Shown here: positions 47,801-59,800 of the stretch, in pieces | Layout: the number at the start of each line of letters is the position of its first letter | How positions within the stretch are numbered: the first letter of the stretch is position 1 | NCBI GenBank assembly: GCA_963978905.1 | Contig: OZ022260.1 | Location: forward strand, 15,241,725-15,305,724 | Source: Trichostrongylus colubriformis | Taxonomy: Eukaryota; Nematoda; Chromadorea; Rhabditida; Trichostrongylidae | Direction of reading: 5' to 3' | DNA length: 64,000 nt | The notes under the pieces: generated by a model | Database searches by the model: none | Seen by the model: only the letters and a program-made list of their open reading frames with translations | Told to the model about the DNA's origin: nothing | Made by a program: the position numbers and the translations under genes

Positions 47801-50800
47801 AGTTCTTGAAGATAGTTTATGGGTTCAAGGCTTTGAGCAAATTTTCCTTTTTTTCGCTACTGAGCCAGCGCTGTCTCCATTGTTTAAGCGATGGCCCAGA
47901 CAAGATCACGTGAAAAATGCTTTCAATTAATTGCGTTTTGAGATGCGCCACCGACTTGATATCGTTGTGTATTCAGATGCGTCTTCTGTCCCCTCTTAGC
48001 TTCTAGGGGTGACCTTGTGATGAATAAGTGGATTTGCTGATGAATTATATGGCTGATGACATCTTGTGACAAATTTGCCAGAGATTACACTTTCCACAGC
48101 GAGGACCAGAAAGCGATGGTGATGTTTTTCAAAGTTTTTCGGCAAAATGTTCAACCTTGCCGAAGATGACCCCAGTATGTGAGTCATCTCCTTCCTCAAC
48201 TGGTCAAAAACACCCCACCCTTACTGGAATTTCTCGAACCACTTTTGTCAGCGATTGAATTATTCATCGGTAGTTGTACTCATCTGAGTTCAAGCAGATG
48301 TTTTTGTTCGTAATCTTTCCTTCATTGTAGATTATGGAATGCATTTGGCGAATTTAGGACGAAAAAGTATTGAATGACAACCAAAATCGCAATAGATTTA
48401 ATCACAATTCAGTGAATTTCGTTAGGTTGTACCAAAGGTCTTGTAGGATTTTTCCAAAAACATCAAAAGGCTTTGTGTACTTCGAGACAGATCTGGGCGG
48501 CTCAGGAATATGGATCCCTAAGCTTTCTAACAAAGTATATAATGACCCACCAGATTCCGTGGAGGGAGCTAGAGCCCGTAATCGAGACCCACCCCACACG
48601 CGGTGTCAGCTACTGTGAGTGATCTCGCGGCACCAAAGCGACGAACGCTTACGGCTCCATCAACGCTGCTTTGGGCAAGGAATGTAAGCTACGAGGCCGG
48701 GCGCCGCTGGTTCGTCAGCTTCAGTGACGGCGAGATTGACATGGAAGACAAACCACCAGGTGCTACTTCTGGGACGCGGAATCCTCGTAAAATGAGTAGC
48801 AAGGAAGCTTAAAAAGAGAAATCATTGCTCAGTCCTAAATTACTCTCATCGATCGGGGGAAAAAGGCTCCTTCTTCGGGGAACGAAGGTTCCTTCACCCG
48901 AAAATTCCGCGCTGTCCGATTGTTCTACTGCTAGTAGGGAAAAACCTATTCCGGTGACCCTAATTCGATTATCATTTGGCACTACATGGATATTTGTTTA
49001 CTTACATCTAACAGTTTGGTATCTAAAGTGCTACAAGACAAAGAACGGATTTCAGTTGAACTTTTTCAAATAGTTTCTTATAAGCAATCACCCTGAGTGA
49101 GAAGGATTATAAGTATACGCATAACCTCCAGGCTGTCCTTCTGTGCTCTGTTCCCAACAGATGGAGAACGAGTCTTTCTTGGCAGTCTCTGGGTCAACAA
49201 AGGGGAGCGGGGAATATGACGACCCTGTATTAGTGTGCTCGGGCAGAGCTGGTGTAGTGAGAGGTGGTACGCACACCCACTCGCATGACGGCTTTGTCAG
49301 ATGTCGCATCAATGCACGTCCAGGCCAATCAAGCCTTCCAATCTTCCGGGGTAGGGAATTGATGATTGGAATCGATTGAAATGAACAGAATCATCTGAGA
49401 AGATAAAGCACTGACATGTACATCGGCTGACAACCGCAATTCACTGTACATATAGACCAAATCGCAGCTGCCACCACGATTATTAACAGAATTAAAACGC
49501 GCGGCGCATCCCACTGAAGGAACGTTAACGCCAAAAATTTCATTCTTTGTCATTCTTATCGTGGGTGCATTTAAAGGAACGGGGAGGGGTTTAAGAAAGA
49601 GGAAGATGCGAAGAAATGATACTTTGTATTCGATATTCGAGGTTAGAAACGATTATCGGTGGAAAAAAACCCGGATTTGAAAGCGCGACGCTGTGGTGTG
49701 TATTCGCATCACATCCGCATCACTTCGAACTGCACACACTGACTTTCCGAGTTGTCCGCTGTTGAGATGTCATTTTTTGTCACGTAGAGTGTATTTCATT
49801 CATTCGTGATGATGTGAAATTAGTGATACAACACACAGCAATGGTCAAGTAAAACAATCAAATGAAGAATGAGCGAAAGCGTAAGAAAAAGTGTGATTAC
49901 AAAAAGCCTGATGAATTTTTGACGTCTTGGCAAGGTGTCGTGTGTGCATTGCGGCCACCGTGATACCATACCGTAAACCAAAATTGCCCTCTTCAGTTCC
50001 ATGAGAGGGCAATTTCGGCTTTCGGTGTGGGTTGCTGTGACATGCTGTTCTTACTTTGCACGACGCCTTACCAAGACGTCGAGTGTGAATTCATCGAGTT
50101 TTTCCTTAATATGATCACACTTTTTCCAACTCTTTCGCTTATTCTCCATTTCACTGTTTGTTGCTGTAACTTGCTGTATGCTGTTTCACAAGTTTAACAT
50201 TGTCATGAGTTAAATCAGTCCAGTCCTACGCCATCTCATATTATGGTGGCGTTGGCCCACCTAAAGGGTTACTCAGGGTGAAGCGTGCAGTTCGAGGTGA
50301 AGTGCACTAAAATCGCAATAGCACCTCAAAGGAGCGTTTTCATGGCGATTTTCACCACATATTATCCTGCGTACAAATGTTTGTTTACAGAGGACAATGT
50401 TTCAAAATACGCTTTCCTCACTCCCCCCTCCCTCCGGTGCCTTTATCACACAAGTAATAATTGCACGCATGGGTCGCTGCGGTTGCTTCTTTTCTACAGC
50501 ACGTGGGAGCTCCGGAACAGGTAAGCGTTGTTATGTGAGTACACCTCTTACATCTCTCGCACATGGGAACGGTTACGGCATTTTCAGGATTCTTTCTGCC
50601 CCCATACTTAGGTTAAAACTCTTATAATCTCTTTTATAATCTCTCTCTCTTATAATCTACTGACCCACGATGGCTTTTTTTGTAATTTTGGAGAGATGGA
50701 ACAACATGTTGTTCACAAGTACCTGGATGTATTCCTGCGTAGTTGTTTTATTTTTTGAAGATTATGCTTGCCGTTGTCTATCCCCAAGTTGAACCAATAT

Positions 50801-53800
50801 TTGGCTTGGTTCAACGTAAGGTTCTTTGCGTCACACTACATTCTGTTCCCTTCCTTCTGAGCCCAGAATTTCTGGCATACACCATACACTCACTTTTTTG
50901 GAATTGTGAAGCAATGAATGCATATTCAATCCAAATCGGCTTCGTGAACACTAAGACGTCTAGCAGGTATACATCCGATTTGCAACCTTTCTGAACCCTA
51001 ATGCCAGTTTGTCGACCCAAGTACGACAAAAAGTTGACCACGCTGTGTGGAAATCGTCTAGTGCACTGCGCAGGTGATAGTAGCCCCTCACTCTTTCAAA
51101 TCATCTTCTTTGTTGCGTAATAGCGTCAGTTAGAAGAACGTACCATACTCGCCAGGAGGTGGGTGCATCTTAATCGCGATTGGTGAAACAACTTTGATAA
51201 ACGTTAAAACTGCACCCTTCAACACCTTGGAGATGTAATGGAAACGCTTCCAATGTCCTCCCACCAATGAAGATGGAGTTGGCGACCTTTTCTTGGTAGA
51301 CGAGGGATGTGCCTCTATTTGAAATGCCTCATATTGTGAACTTCCATCGTTTGAAGGTTTTTAGTCGTTTTGATAATCATACTGCTTCTAACTCGTTGAG
51401 AGTGTCATTTTCATGCATCTTGTCTAAGCTCCTTTCCAAAAGTGAGATTTGCTTCTATGTTTGGGACTTGAACGAAAAATTACATCGAAGTCTTTGCTGC
51501 ACAGCGTCTCCATGTTCCCTATTGTCAAGTGTGATTGCATGCAGTAGGAAGGGTTATAGGGTCATGTCATTTGAACAGTTTACTGTGCTGAACAATGCTG
51601 CGTTATCGGTGACCTCTGCGCAATGTGTAAGAAAATGCGGTGGCACATTTCCGGTTTTTGAAGAGTTTTATGTAATAGTTTTGATGGTTGGTTACTTTCC
51701 AGTACAATGTCTAACAATTTCATTGGTTTTGGAAGGGGGAGAGAAGTGAACAGCACGAGTCCTGAACTTTCGAAATAAAAAATTGCGTGAATTAGTAAGA
51801 CCCCTACCTTAGTTACTGTTGAAGGCGAAACTGCTGCCATGTAGTTATCAAGAGCAGGGCTGTAATAGACACAGTGATGTTATCATGTTAGGGTCATTTT
51901 TGAATGATAACCTTACCTCTGAAAAAAACGTCGAGTAGTTCCTAAGAAGCGATGCGTCAAAAGGCTGAAGAGTGAGATGTTCTTGCTGTCGCTCGTTCCC
52001 TTTCGTTCCCCCTTATAGCTAGTTTTAGAAGTCCAAATGGAACCCATCAATACAGGCTTGATTAAAACCATGACCTGGACATGTGGCTTTCCTTTGTTTA
52101 CAACGATTTTGCATTCAAATGCATCTGTAGAAGAAGGTTGTGGAAGGTGAATACAGGGTTATAGGTTTGCCAGCCATTTCTTTCGGCTAGCCGTAGAATT
52201 CGAATAAACGCTATGGAAAAAGTAAGCCTATTTTTCCATCAAAAATTTTCGCCAAAAGCAATAAGAATTTTGCGATTTACAGAGAGCTTTAGAACGGTTA
52301 GTATCAATTTCGTTTGGGCACCGCGCATTCAAGTATGTAGGTTCCCTTATTTTCTAAGTGGTTTCACTTTATATTTCTTATGTTCCAAAATGTAAATCAC
52401 GAATTCAACAAATTCTCCGAATTCTAGATGAATAAAAACTAATGGAACCAAAAGAGTGGAATAGATCAAAAAGTTTTGACTAGTTCCAGTCGGTCAACAT
52501 TTTTCCGTGATCGTTTTGTAGAAATTGAAATTAATCTGTCAGTGGTCTCGATTCACTAGAATTAAAAAAGCTGAACTACTGCCCGACATACTATGAGGAA
52601 AGGATTGGAGTCAATTTAATTTTTTTGTGTCCACTGAAATTTCCGACTGGCAACTTGCAATGTGGAGATACTGGTTTTATTCAACAAATCGCCTTAATAG
52701 GATTAGTGAAATATAACGTCTGGAAGAACTGAAGAAGACAGAGTATTCTGAAGCTTTCTGACCCATAGCACAGCATACTCAAAAATTGAGTAGCACAAAT
52801 GAAAATGTTACTGCTATAACAAAGAGTAAATGTTCTGCTAGGCGTACTATCATTAGGGAGTGGCATTCAAATATATTCAATAGTAACATTCAAATGCGAT
52901 TCAGCGTAGCCAATAACATGCCGAGCTTATATAGATGTAAGTTATTTTCCTAGACAAAATATGTAAGTACCAATATAGCTCCAGAGCGATGGAAGGTCGG
53001 TGAAAAATGTCAGTAGCGATTCTGCGATGTGCAAAGTTGCAGTATTGCAGAATTTTTCGGTCGCAGAATCGCGCGCAGAGTAGCGGCGTCTCAGGTGGCG
53101 AAGTCTAAATCAGCTTGATTGGCGGCTACTGACCCAGGAGTGGCATAACATGTGACTAAACCCCTTCAGTGATTCAATCGGAGAGGTAATAAGTTCACTG
53201 CCTCGAATAGTCTTGAGTAGTTTCAAGAAATATCAGTTGTTAGAATACTGTGCTTATTTATGTGCATAGGCGGACTAATGTAAGGAGGAAGCAATTTTTC
53301 TGTTCCAAAGAAATAGTATTACTCGTTTCTTAATCACTGAATTGTTTTCTATTATCAAGGCCAAAAATGGAAAACCCAGAGAGCAAAATGTTGCACATTC
53401 AGCACCTGCCCTTCTTCGCTCATAATCGAGGTTCAGAGACAGTTTGACTTGAAAAGAAAACAACCTCAGAAATAAATTGTTTCTCTCATTTGATTCGACA
53501 ATGATTTAAAAGTCCAGTTTTTCAGACCTCGATGATAAGCAATGAAAAGCAGGTACTGGAAAAGCTGATTTTTCCTCATGGTAGTGAATACTCTGAAAAT
53601 GACCAACCCTTTCAAAAAATTCAATTGCCCATAAAAACTTATAACCCAACCAAGCGGCCAGATGCGCAGAAAGTAACACGGAATAATGCTGGATTTCAAT
53701 TACACGTCAATTGGAAACACAACAAATTCACAGTACTGACGCACGGAGTTTTTGTCAACCTCTAAATCTACACTTCGAAGGTTTGGGTGTTTGGATAATC

Positions 53801-56800
53801 ATCGGTCACCTTTACGTCATCGCACCATGGTGCCGCCTCCCTCTTTTTCGATAGAAATACTTTCTAAGGTTCATTTTTCCGAGTGAATCTTTGTTGATGT
53901 GGAGAGACTTTTAGAGTTTATGAACTGTACTAAGCGTTAGTGCTGAAATCTAATGATGCACAACAAAGTAGGTAGCAGAATGAATTGCACGCGATGATTT
54001 TTTTCTGCCACTTTGCAGATTTTATGCTTTGCCTGTAGCTATGTATTTTTAGTTATTTGCACACCGGAGTGCATTGAGTTAGTGAAAACCTATTGGGGAA
54101 GATACAAAGACAGGTTCCCATTGTACAACTTATTTCAAAATTGAAAATTCGCTTGCCTTGACAGGTTTTTCAATATGCCCAATTTTCGATGGTATCTTTT
54201 ACATATTCCTTGATGCAGCATGAATTTTGTCTTGAGGTTGTACCTCAATGTTTTTATGAGCGGAACAACCGCTTTAGTGTGTCGAAGAATTCGGTTCATC
54301 CTAAATTCTTCGTTCGTCATAGAGTGGCATTGGTTCGAGTCGTTTAATGATGCATATGTCATGGTTCAAGGCTGATAACTGTACCGATTCTATGAGTCTT
54401 GGTCGGCGCTTAACCTAGTTAAAATATGACGAAGTTGTAAAGCGTAGTTCTTTTCCCTGTGTTACTGGTAGGTGAGGTTGACCTGACATTGGGGTTGAGT
54501 CTCTTACGCTAATTAGTAACGTCCTTGACAGTAAAGTGTGCTGGTGGTGGTTGTGGTATTGATGGCTGTGAAGGCTGTTTCGTGTGAGGTCAACCGGCTG
54601 ACCCCGCGCCCCACAATCAAGAACAATGTGGCACAAGGTCCCCTTCAGAAACAGCCCTAGTCTTTTGAGTATTTCGCTGATGTGTTCCGGCCTTTCATAA
54701 GCCGATAATGAAGAGGAGGGAGAGAGGTGAGAGACAAAAAGGCTGCCTAGCAGTTCGGTTTTCTCGGTTTATTGTACTTTGGAGGTTTTTCTGATGTATT
54801 GAAATAATTTGAATTTGCATGAAGCAGCCCTAGTGGGTCAAAGTGGCGACGATGTTCACCGCTTTCATTACTGATCAAGATTTTGGAATACGCGGTCGCC
54901 AGAGATGTTATCAGCGCCAGGTCAACTCGTAAAAAGTAAGCAGTTAGGTTTAAAACTGCTTATGGGTCACACCCGTGAAGGTTTTAAGAAGACTCGATCA
55001 GGCCATCCCTTCGTGACCTCCTAGTTGCAGTACAATGGGCAAACGTACAAAATAAATTCGTATATGCAGATCGGAATATGCATAATGGCCTATCAGGCCA
55101 TTATCAGCCAGATGATTGATAGCCCTAAGCCTATCAATCATCTGGCTTATTATTTGGATTTTGGAATTTTTATAAAATGACTGTGATATACAACATATAC
55201 TCATCCACTTAATTATTTATATACTTCGTTTTTATTGTGTGTGTATCATCTATTATAAACATCTCAATATTTCATAGATGTGGAACTGAGTGGAGAGTGG
55301 ATACAGTATTTATTTATTTATTTATTTATTTATTCAATTATATACCTTCAGTGTGCCTTTATTCCGGAACAGCAAAAGTAAGCACGCAGTCAGAACAAAA
55401 GCAGGCAGTCAAAAAGTAAAACAAGAACTTAATGGAAAAAGTGAGTGAATAACAAAGCAAAAATTCGAAAGAGGTTAGCAGATCCGGGGTCGATGATACT
55501 TGAACCTCAAAACTCGACATGATGTGGGGAGGGTTAGATGGCTCATCGTCAGAGAAGTCAGTATAAGTGGTTTTTTGAGTAATATGCTGCATGATTGTAT
55601 AGAAATGACAGAGAAATCGGTAAATGATGTGAAAAGGATAAGATCTCATGCATTCATGCAGTCGTGTTAAAGCTGAAGGGCAGTGACTTTTAAATCGAAT
55701 CAATAATATTGTATGAAGAATTCGCCGCAGGCTCATCGATTCCATCTTTTCTCTGCACTTTTGAAAAACTATCGGTTATCAAAAAATTAGTTTTCCTCAG
55801 TATTTCTTCTCAGTGGCTTGAGATATCCTTGAATTTGTGCAGAATCAGGTTTGTGATCTCTACGCCAGTACGTAGAGGCTAGTCGTGATAGTAGATCAAG
55901 TGTGTCCAAATGTCGTCATCGTATGTTAGATTAAGAGTGGATTGTCAACGGGTGCGCATCCATCTTCTACGCGGTTGCTTTCATTTTGTTACGCCTGACA
56001 GTTTAACTATTTTACTTTCATCCCGTAAATTTTCCTAAGCCGTGGCTAGCGCACGTTTTTGGAAGTGTAACCACGATGGTGAATTCGAAAATTTGATTTC
56101 ATCCCGTAGGAGTGGTAGGGCTGCGTCGCAGTGACGCTTCAACAACTTTCCCTAGTTAGCTCTCTTCTTTCCTTCTTTTCCAAGTCCCAGACCTGTCTTG
56201 GTGAACTTAGAATTGCATCCAAAGGCACTACGTCTTGAAGGATAAATAAGCGCAAGGAGCAGAGTATCTGAAGACGTTTAATAAGTCTACCAGTTTGTCG
56301 AAGTATGCATAGCCCAGTAACCTGCGATATTTCCAATGCGGACCACAGTTTGACTGGTTTCAATCTTGAATAAGAAGAGGCACAGGTGCAATGTTAAAGG
56401 AATCGTCCACGGAAAATGAGTTTTTGTGTTATCCATATGTTTATGTTGTATTTGCCTAATGTTGGTTGTATTTGCGCGAAAAATGTGAATCTGGCTGAGA
56501 TACAGCACCACAAAGTGCGGTCCCAGTGGGCGGGGCCTCCGTGTAAAAGCCTCGTCCCGTCTTCCGCCGCCGTTGGGAACGGAGAGTAGGACTGTTTACG
56601 TAACCTTCTGTTCCTACAATGCGTCTCCGATCACGGCGGACGCGGTACGAGGCTTTTACACGAAGGTCCTGCCCACTGGGACCGCACTTTGGGGTGCTGT
56701 ATCTCAGCCAGATTTACGTTTTTTCGCGTGAAATTTTGCATGAGGCCAACATTAGGCAAATACAACATAAATACATGGGTAACACGAAAACTCATTTTCC

Positions 56801-59800
56801 GTGGACGATTCCTTTAAGGACGGGCAGAGCATGTTCTGCTCCAGTAACACTGGCTCAGGGAGGAGAACAAGCAAGCTTTCATGTGGATAATGATTTGTGC
56901 AGGACTGGTTCAACTACCCTGTATCTCTTCTCGCTCCCTAGGCTCAGGCTTTCTCCGCTGATACCTTCCCTTCACACAGATCAAAGAAGGATTGAAAAAC
57001 ATGTGGTTCTTCATGTGTTCATCTGCATTTCTGTGGTAAAGTGGAATGCGTGGCGCAATCCAAAAGAGATGATTCCTGCCGATCTCTTGGGTATTTGTCC
57101 CCTAGGAAAACAAGGAATTATCACTTTCCTTAAGACTTGTAAAATCCATTTCCAGTCAAAGGCATAGGTAGGGGTAAGGAGAAAGTGAGAACTGGGAATA
57201 CATGTTCTCTGTAAACCAATCCCCTCCTTCAGAAGAAGAGATGTGTGGTGAAACTCGCATTGAAAAGCGCGGCTTGGGGTCGTACCATGGTCGTGCGGCG
57301 CGGCGTGTCGTTCTGCAGTTCATCAGCCGAGCGAGTTGCCGGCGAGGGCGAGATAACTTTCGCGGCTGGCTGATTCAGTTCATCGCCCATCTGCATCTAC
57401 TCTCATCGGTAGTGGTGCCGAGTTGCGCGAAAGAGAAGGAATGAGAAAGGGTTTTGGCTTCCTATCCTTCAGTTTCTCCGTTTCATTTTGTTCTTTCTTT
57501 ACTGTTACTCTGCTGATCACCCCAGCTTTCTATTTCACATTCTGCCGAGTTTACTCCTTCCAGTATCTTCAAATATGACCTCTAAATCAGTGTCCTATGT
57601 CGGCACGTTTGACTGTGACCAAACCCGAATTCTTGAAGCATCATTCATGAAAACAAAGTTCTTATTAAAAGTTTCTTGGATGATAGATACGACTGGTTTC
57701 GCAACACTCGGTCACGGCTTGCTGACCACTGATCTTGGTAAATCAAGTCCCTGAAATTGGTACCTGGGATTTGAGAAGCACACATGCAGCTATTGTCTAA
57801 TCGTTGTCATTCCGGGTTTGCTTCACGTAATATCTGGGTTACTCCCAAAAAAGATTTCTATCATTATTGGCTTTTGCCACGGTAAATATTTGTCAATTTA
57901 ATATACCGTGGTGATTTATGGCAAACTGACAATTGAGAGCTGATGTGGCGCAACATTCATGGATTGTGGACATGTGTCGCGCCTCATTCAGTTGGACAAA
58001 GCGCTCGAGATACCGGCTGGTACCTTCTCAGACCTGCCTACGCAATGACTTTTTTCTGTTTGTCGTCATTTTTGCTCTTTGCTCATTCGTAGCATAATTG
58101 GAGGTCAAGAGGCGCCGTTACCTCCTATAAGATCCGTATGGGATCTGTTTCGAGCCATATGAGCCGTAGGTTAGAACCAGGCTCTAAAGGATAAGGTATT
58201 GGTTGTGGTGTGGATTGTTTTCTGCTTTTCCCTGTGTGTTTTCTTTTTTACACTCTTATACGGGTGTGGCTTGATTCTCACTACCAACTGGAGAGGTTGT
58301 GGATTTCATGTGAAAAACAACAAGGAAGCAAGGGGAAGCCTAGAGAATTCGTGATATCTGAAGACCCTTTTCAAAAGAAAATGTAATAAGATTTGAATGA
58401 CGATGTAAAAAGGAGCAGGGTAAACCTGGTGTTCAGAGTCCTGGTACTGATATCCGTACCGAACAGAATGATCCATGCGAAAATAGAGCTTGCAATGAAT
58501 AGGCCTTGAAATGGGTCAGTATGGCATCTAATAATTAAATGTATCTTTCAAACATGAGGTAACATTGCGGCACATGGATCGATTGATGGAACTATGAGGT
58601 ATATGCAGGGGATCTGACCCGCGCCACATGAGCTAATGTCTTATACAAGGCTGGGGTAAGGTGCAGTGAATGTCTCATATCTGTTTTCTACATTATTTCA
58701 AACTCGTTAACCATTTTGGGCACGCTGAACACTTTCCTACACGTACACCTCATGTTGCTTTTGGCGTAATGGCATGATACGGAACTTTGGGACGAGAAAT
58801 GCCCGTTGAAAAATCTTGAAATGCTCGGGCTGTCGCAAAGATGTCCTTCAGATATCGTCTGCTCATGAGGATTATCAGCCAATCAGAATGAAGTGTTGAT
58901 GCTCACTTTGCACTGATACATATATTCACTACGGCACCGAGTTGTCGCGCGCTGGATGGCGCGCAATTTTTCGACGTCGGGGTTTGGGCTCTAACGTGAC
59001 GGTACGCACCTCTACTAGGCAATGAAGCTCCTCATAAGGGCGATTAGATATCTTACCTGCCCTCCTCGAAGACTTTCATTGAACCAATCCGCGAAACGTT
59101 TACTTCTGAATTTGACTTGAGTAGAAATTGAGTTCTATTAAAAAAAAAGCATTTAGAGTAGAAAGTCAAAGTGGAAAACATTCTTTTAATGTGAATGGGT
59201 GGGAATATAGTAGTAATGTGAAGTGCCAGGTTGCTGGCTAGAGAGATGTATTTCAGCGGTTTTTTCTGCTTTCAAACAGGCGGTGGTCCTTGTGGTTGGG
59301 TTGATAGAGCGATTGAGATCGGCACACAGGAGGAGTGATATTTTTTAACTTTTCAACAGTTCATAAAAGGAACAATGGTTGTCACGAAACAATGTCAGTC
59401 TTTCCATGTGTTGCCATTGTCTCTTAAGGCCATCGCACTTAAACCTTTCTTTCTGTGTTGTTTCGCAGCCAAACCCGTTTACGGAGAGAGCCTTCGGGAG
59501 TACAACTTGAGAAGAACTGCTTAATAGCACTGTGATTTCGTCACAGTGACATCATGGAACATATGAAAGGAACGGTGTCTTCTGAATCCTTTAGATGCTG
59601 GGCTCGATATTGATATAGCCTTGATTCTGCGTTTCATAAATAGGCAAGCAAGTAAAGAGCGTATCTTTAAAACAGAAACATATAATTCCAATTGAATTTG
59701 TGTTCTGTTCCTTTTACTGATTGATCGAGCATTATTAATGAGTCTTCCCAAAGAACTCCGGGTGCGCCACTTTCTCGTTTTCAACCAGATTAGGTAAAGG

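Noticed and set aside
56619..57167. 182-codon plus frame
   Set aside because: It begins inside the right arm of a foldback element and runs into repeat sequence; no domain recognised.
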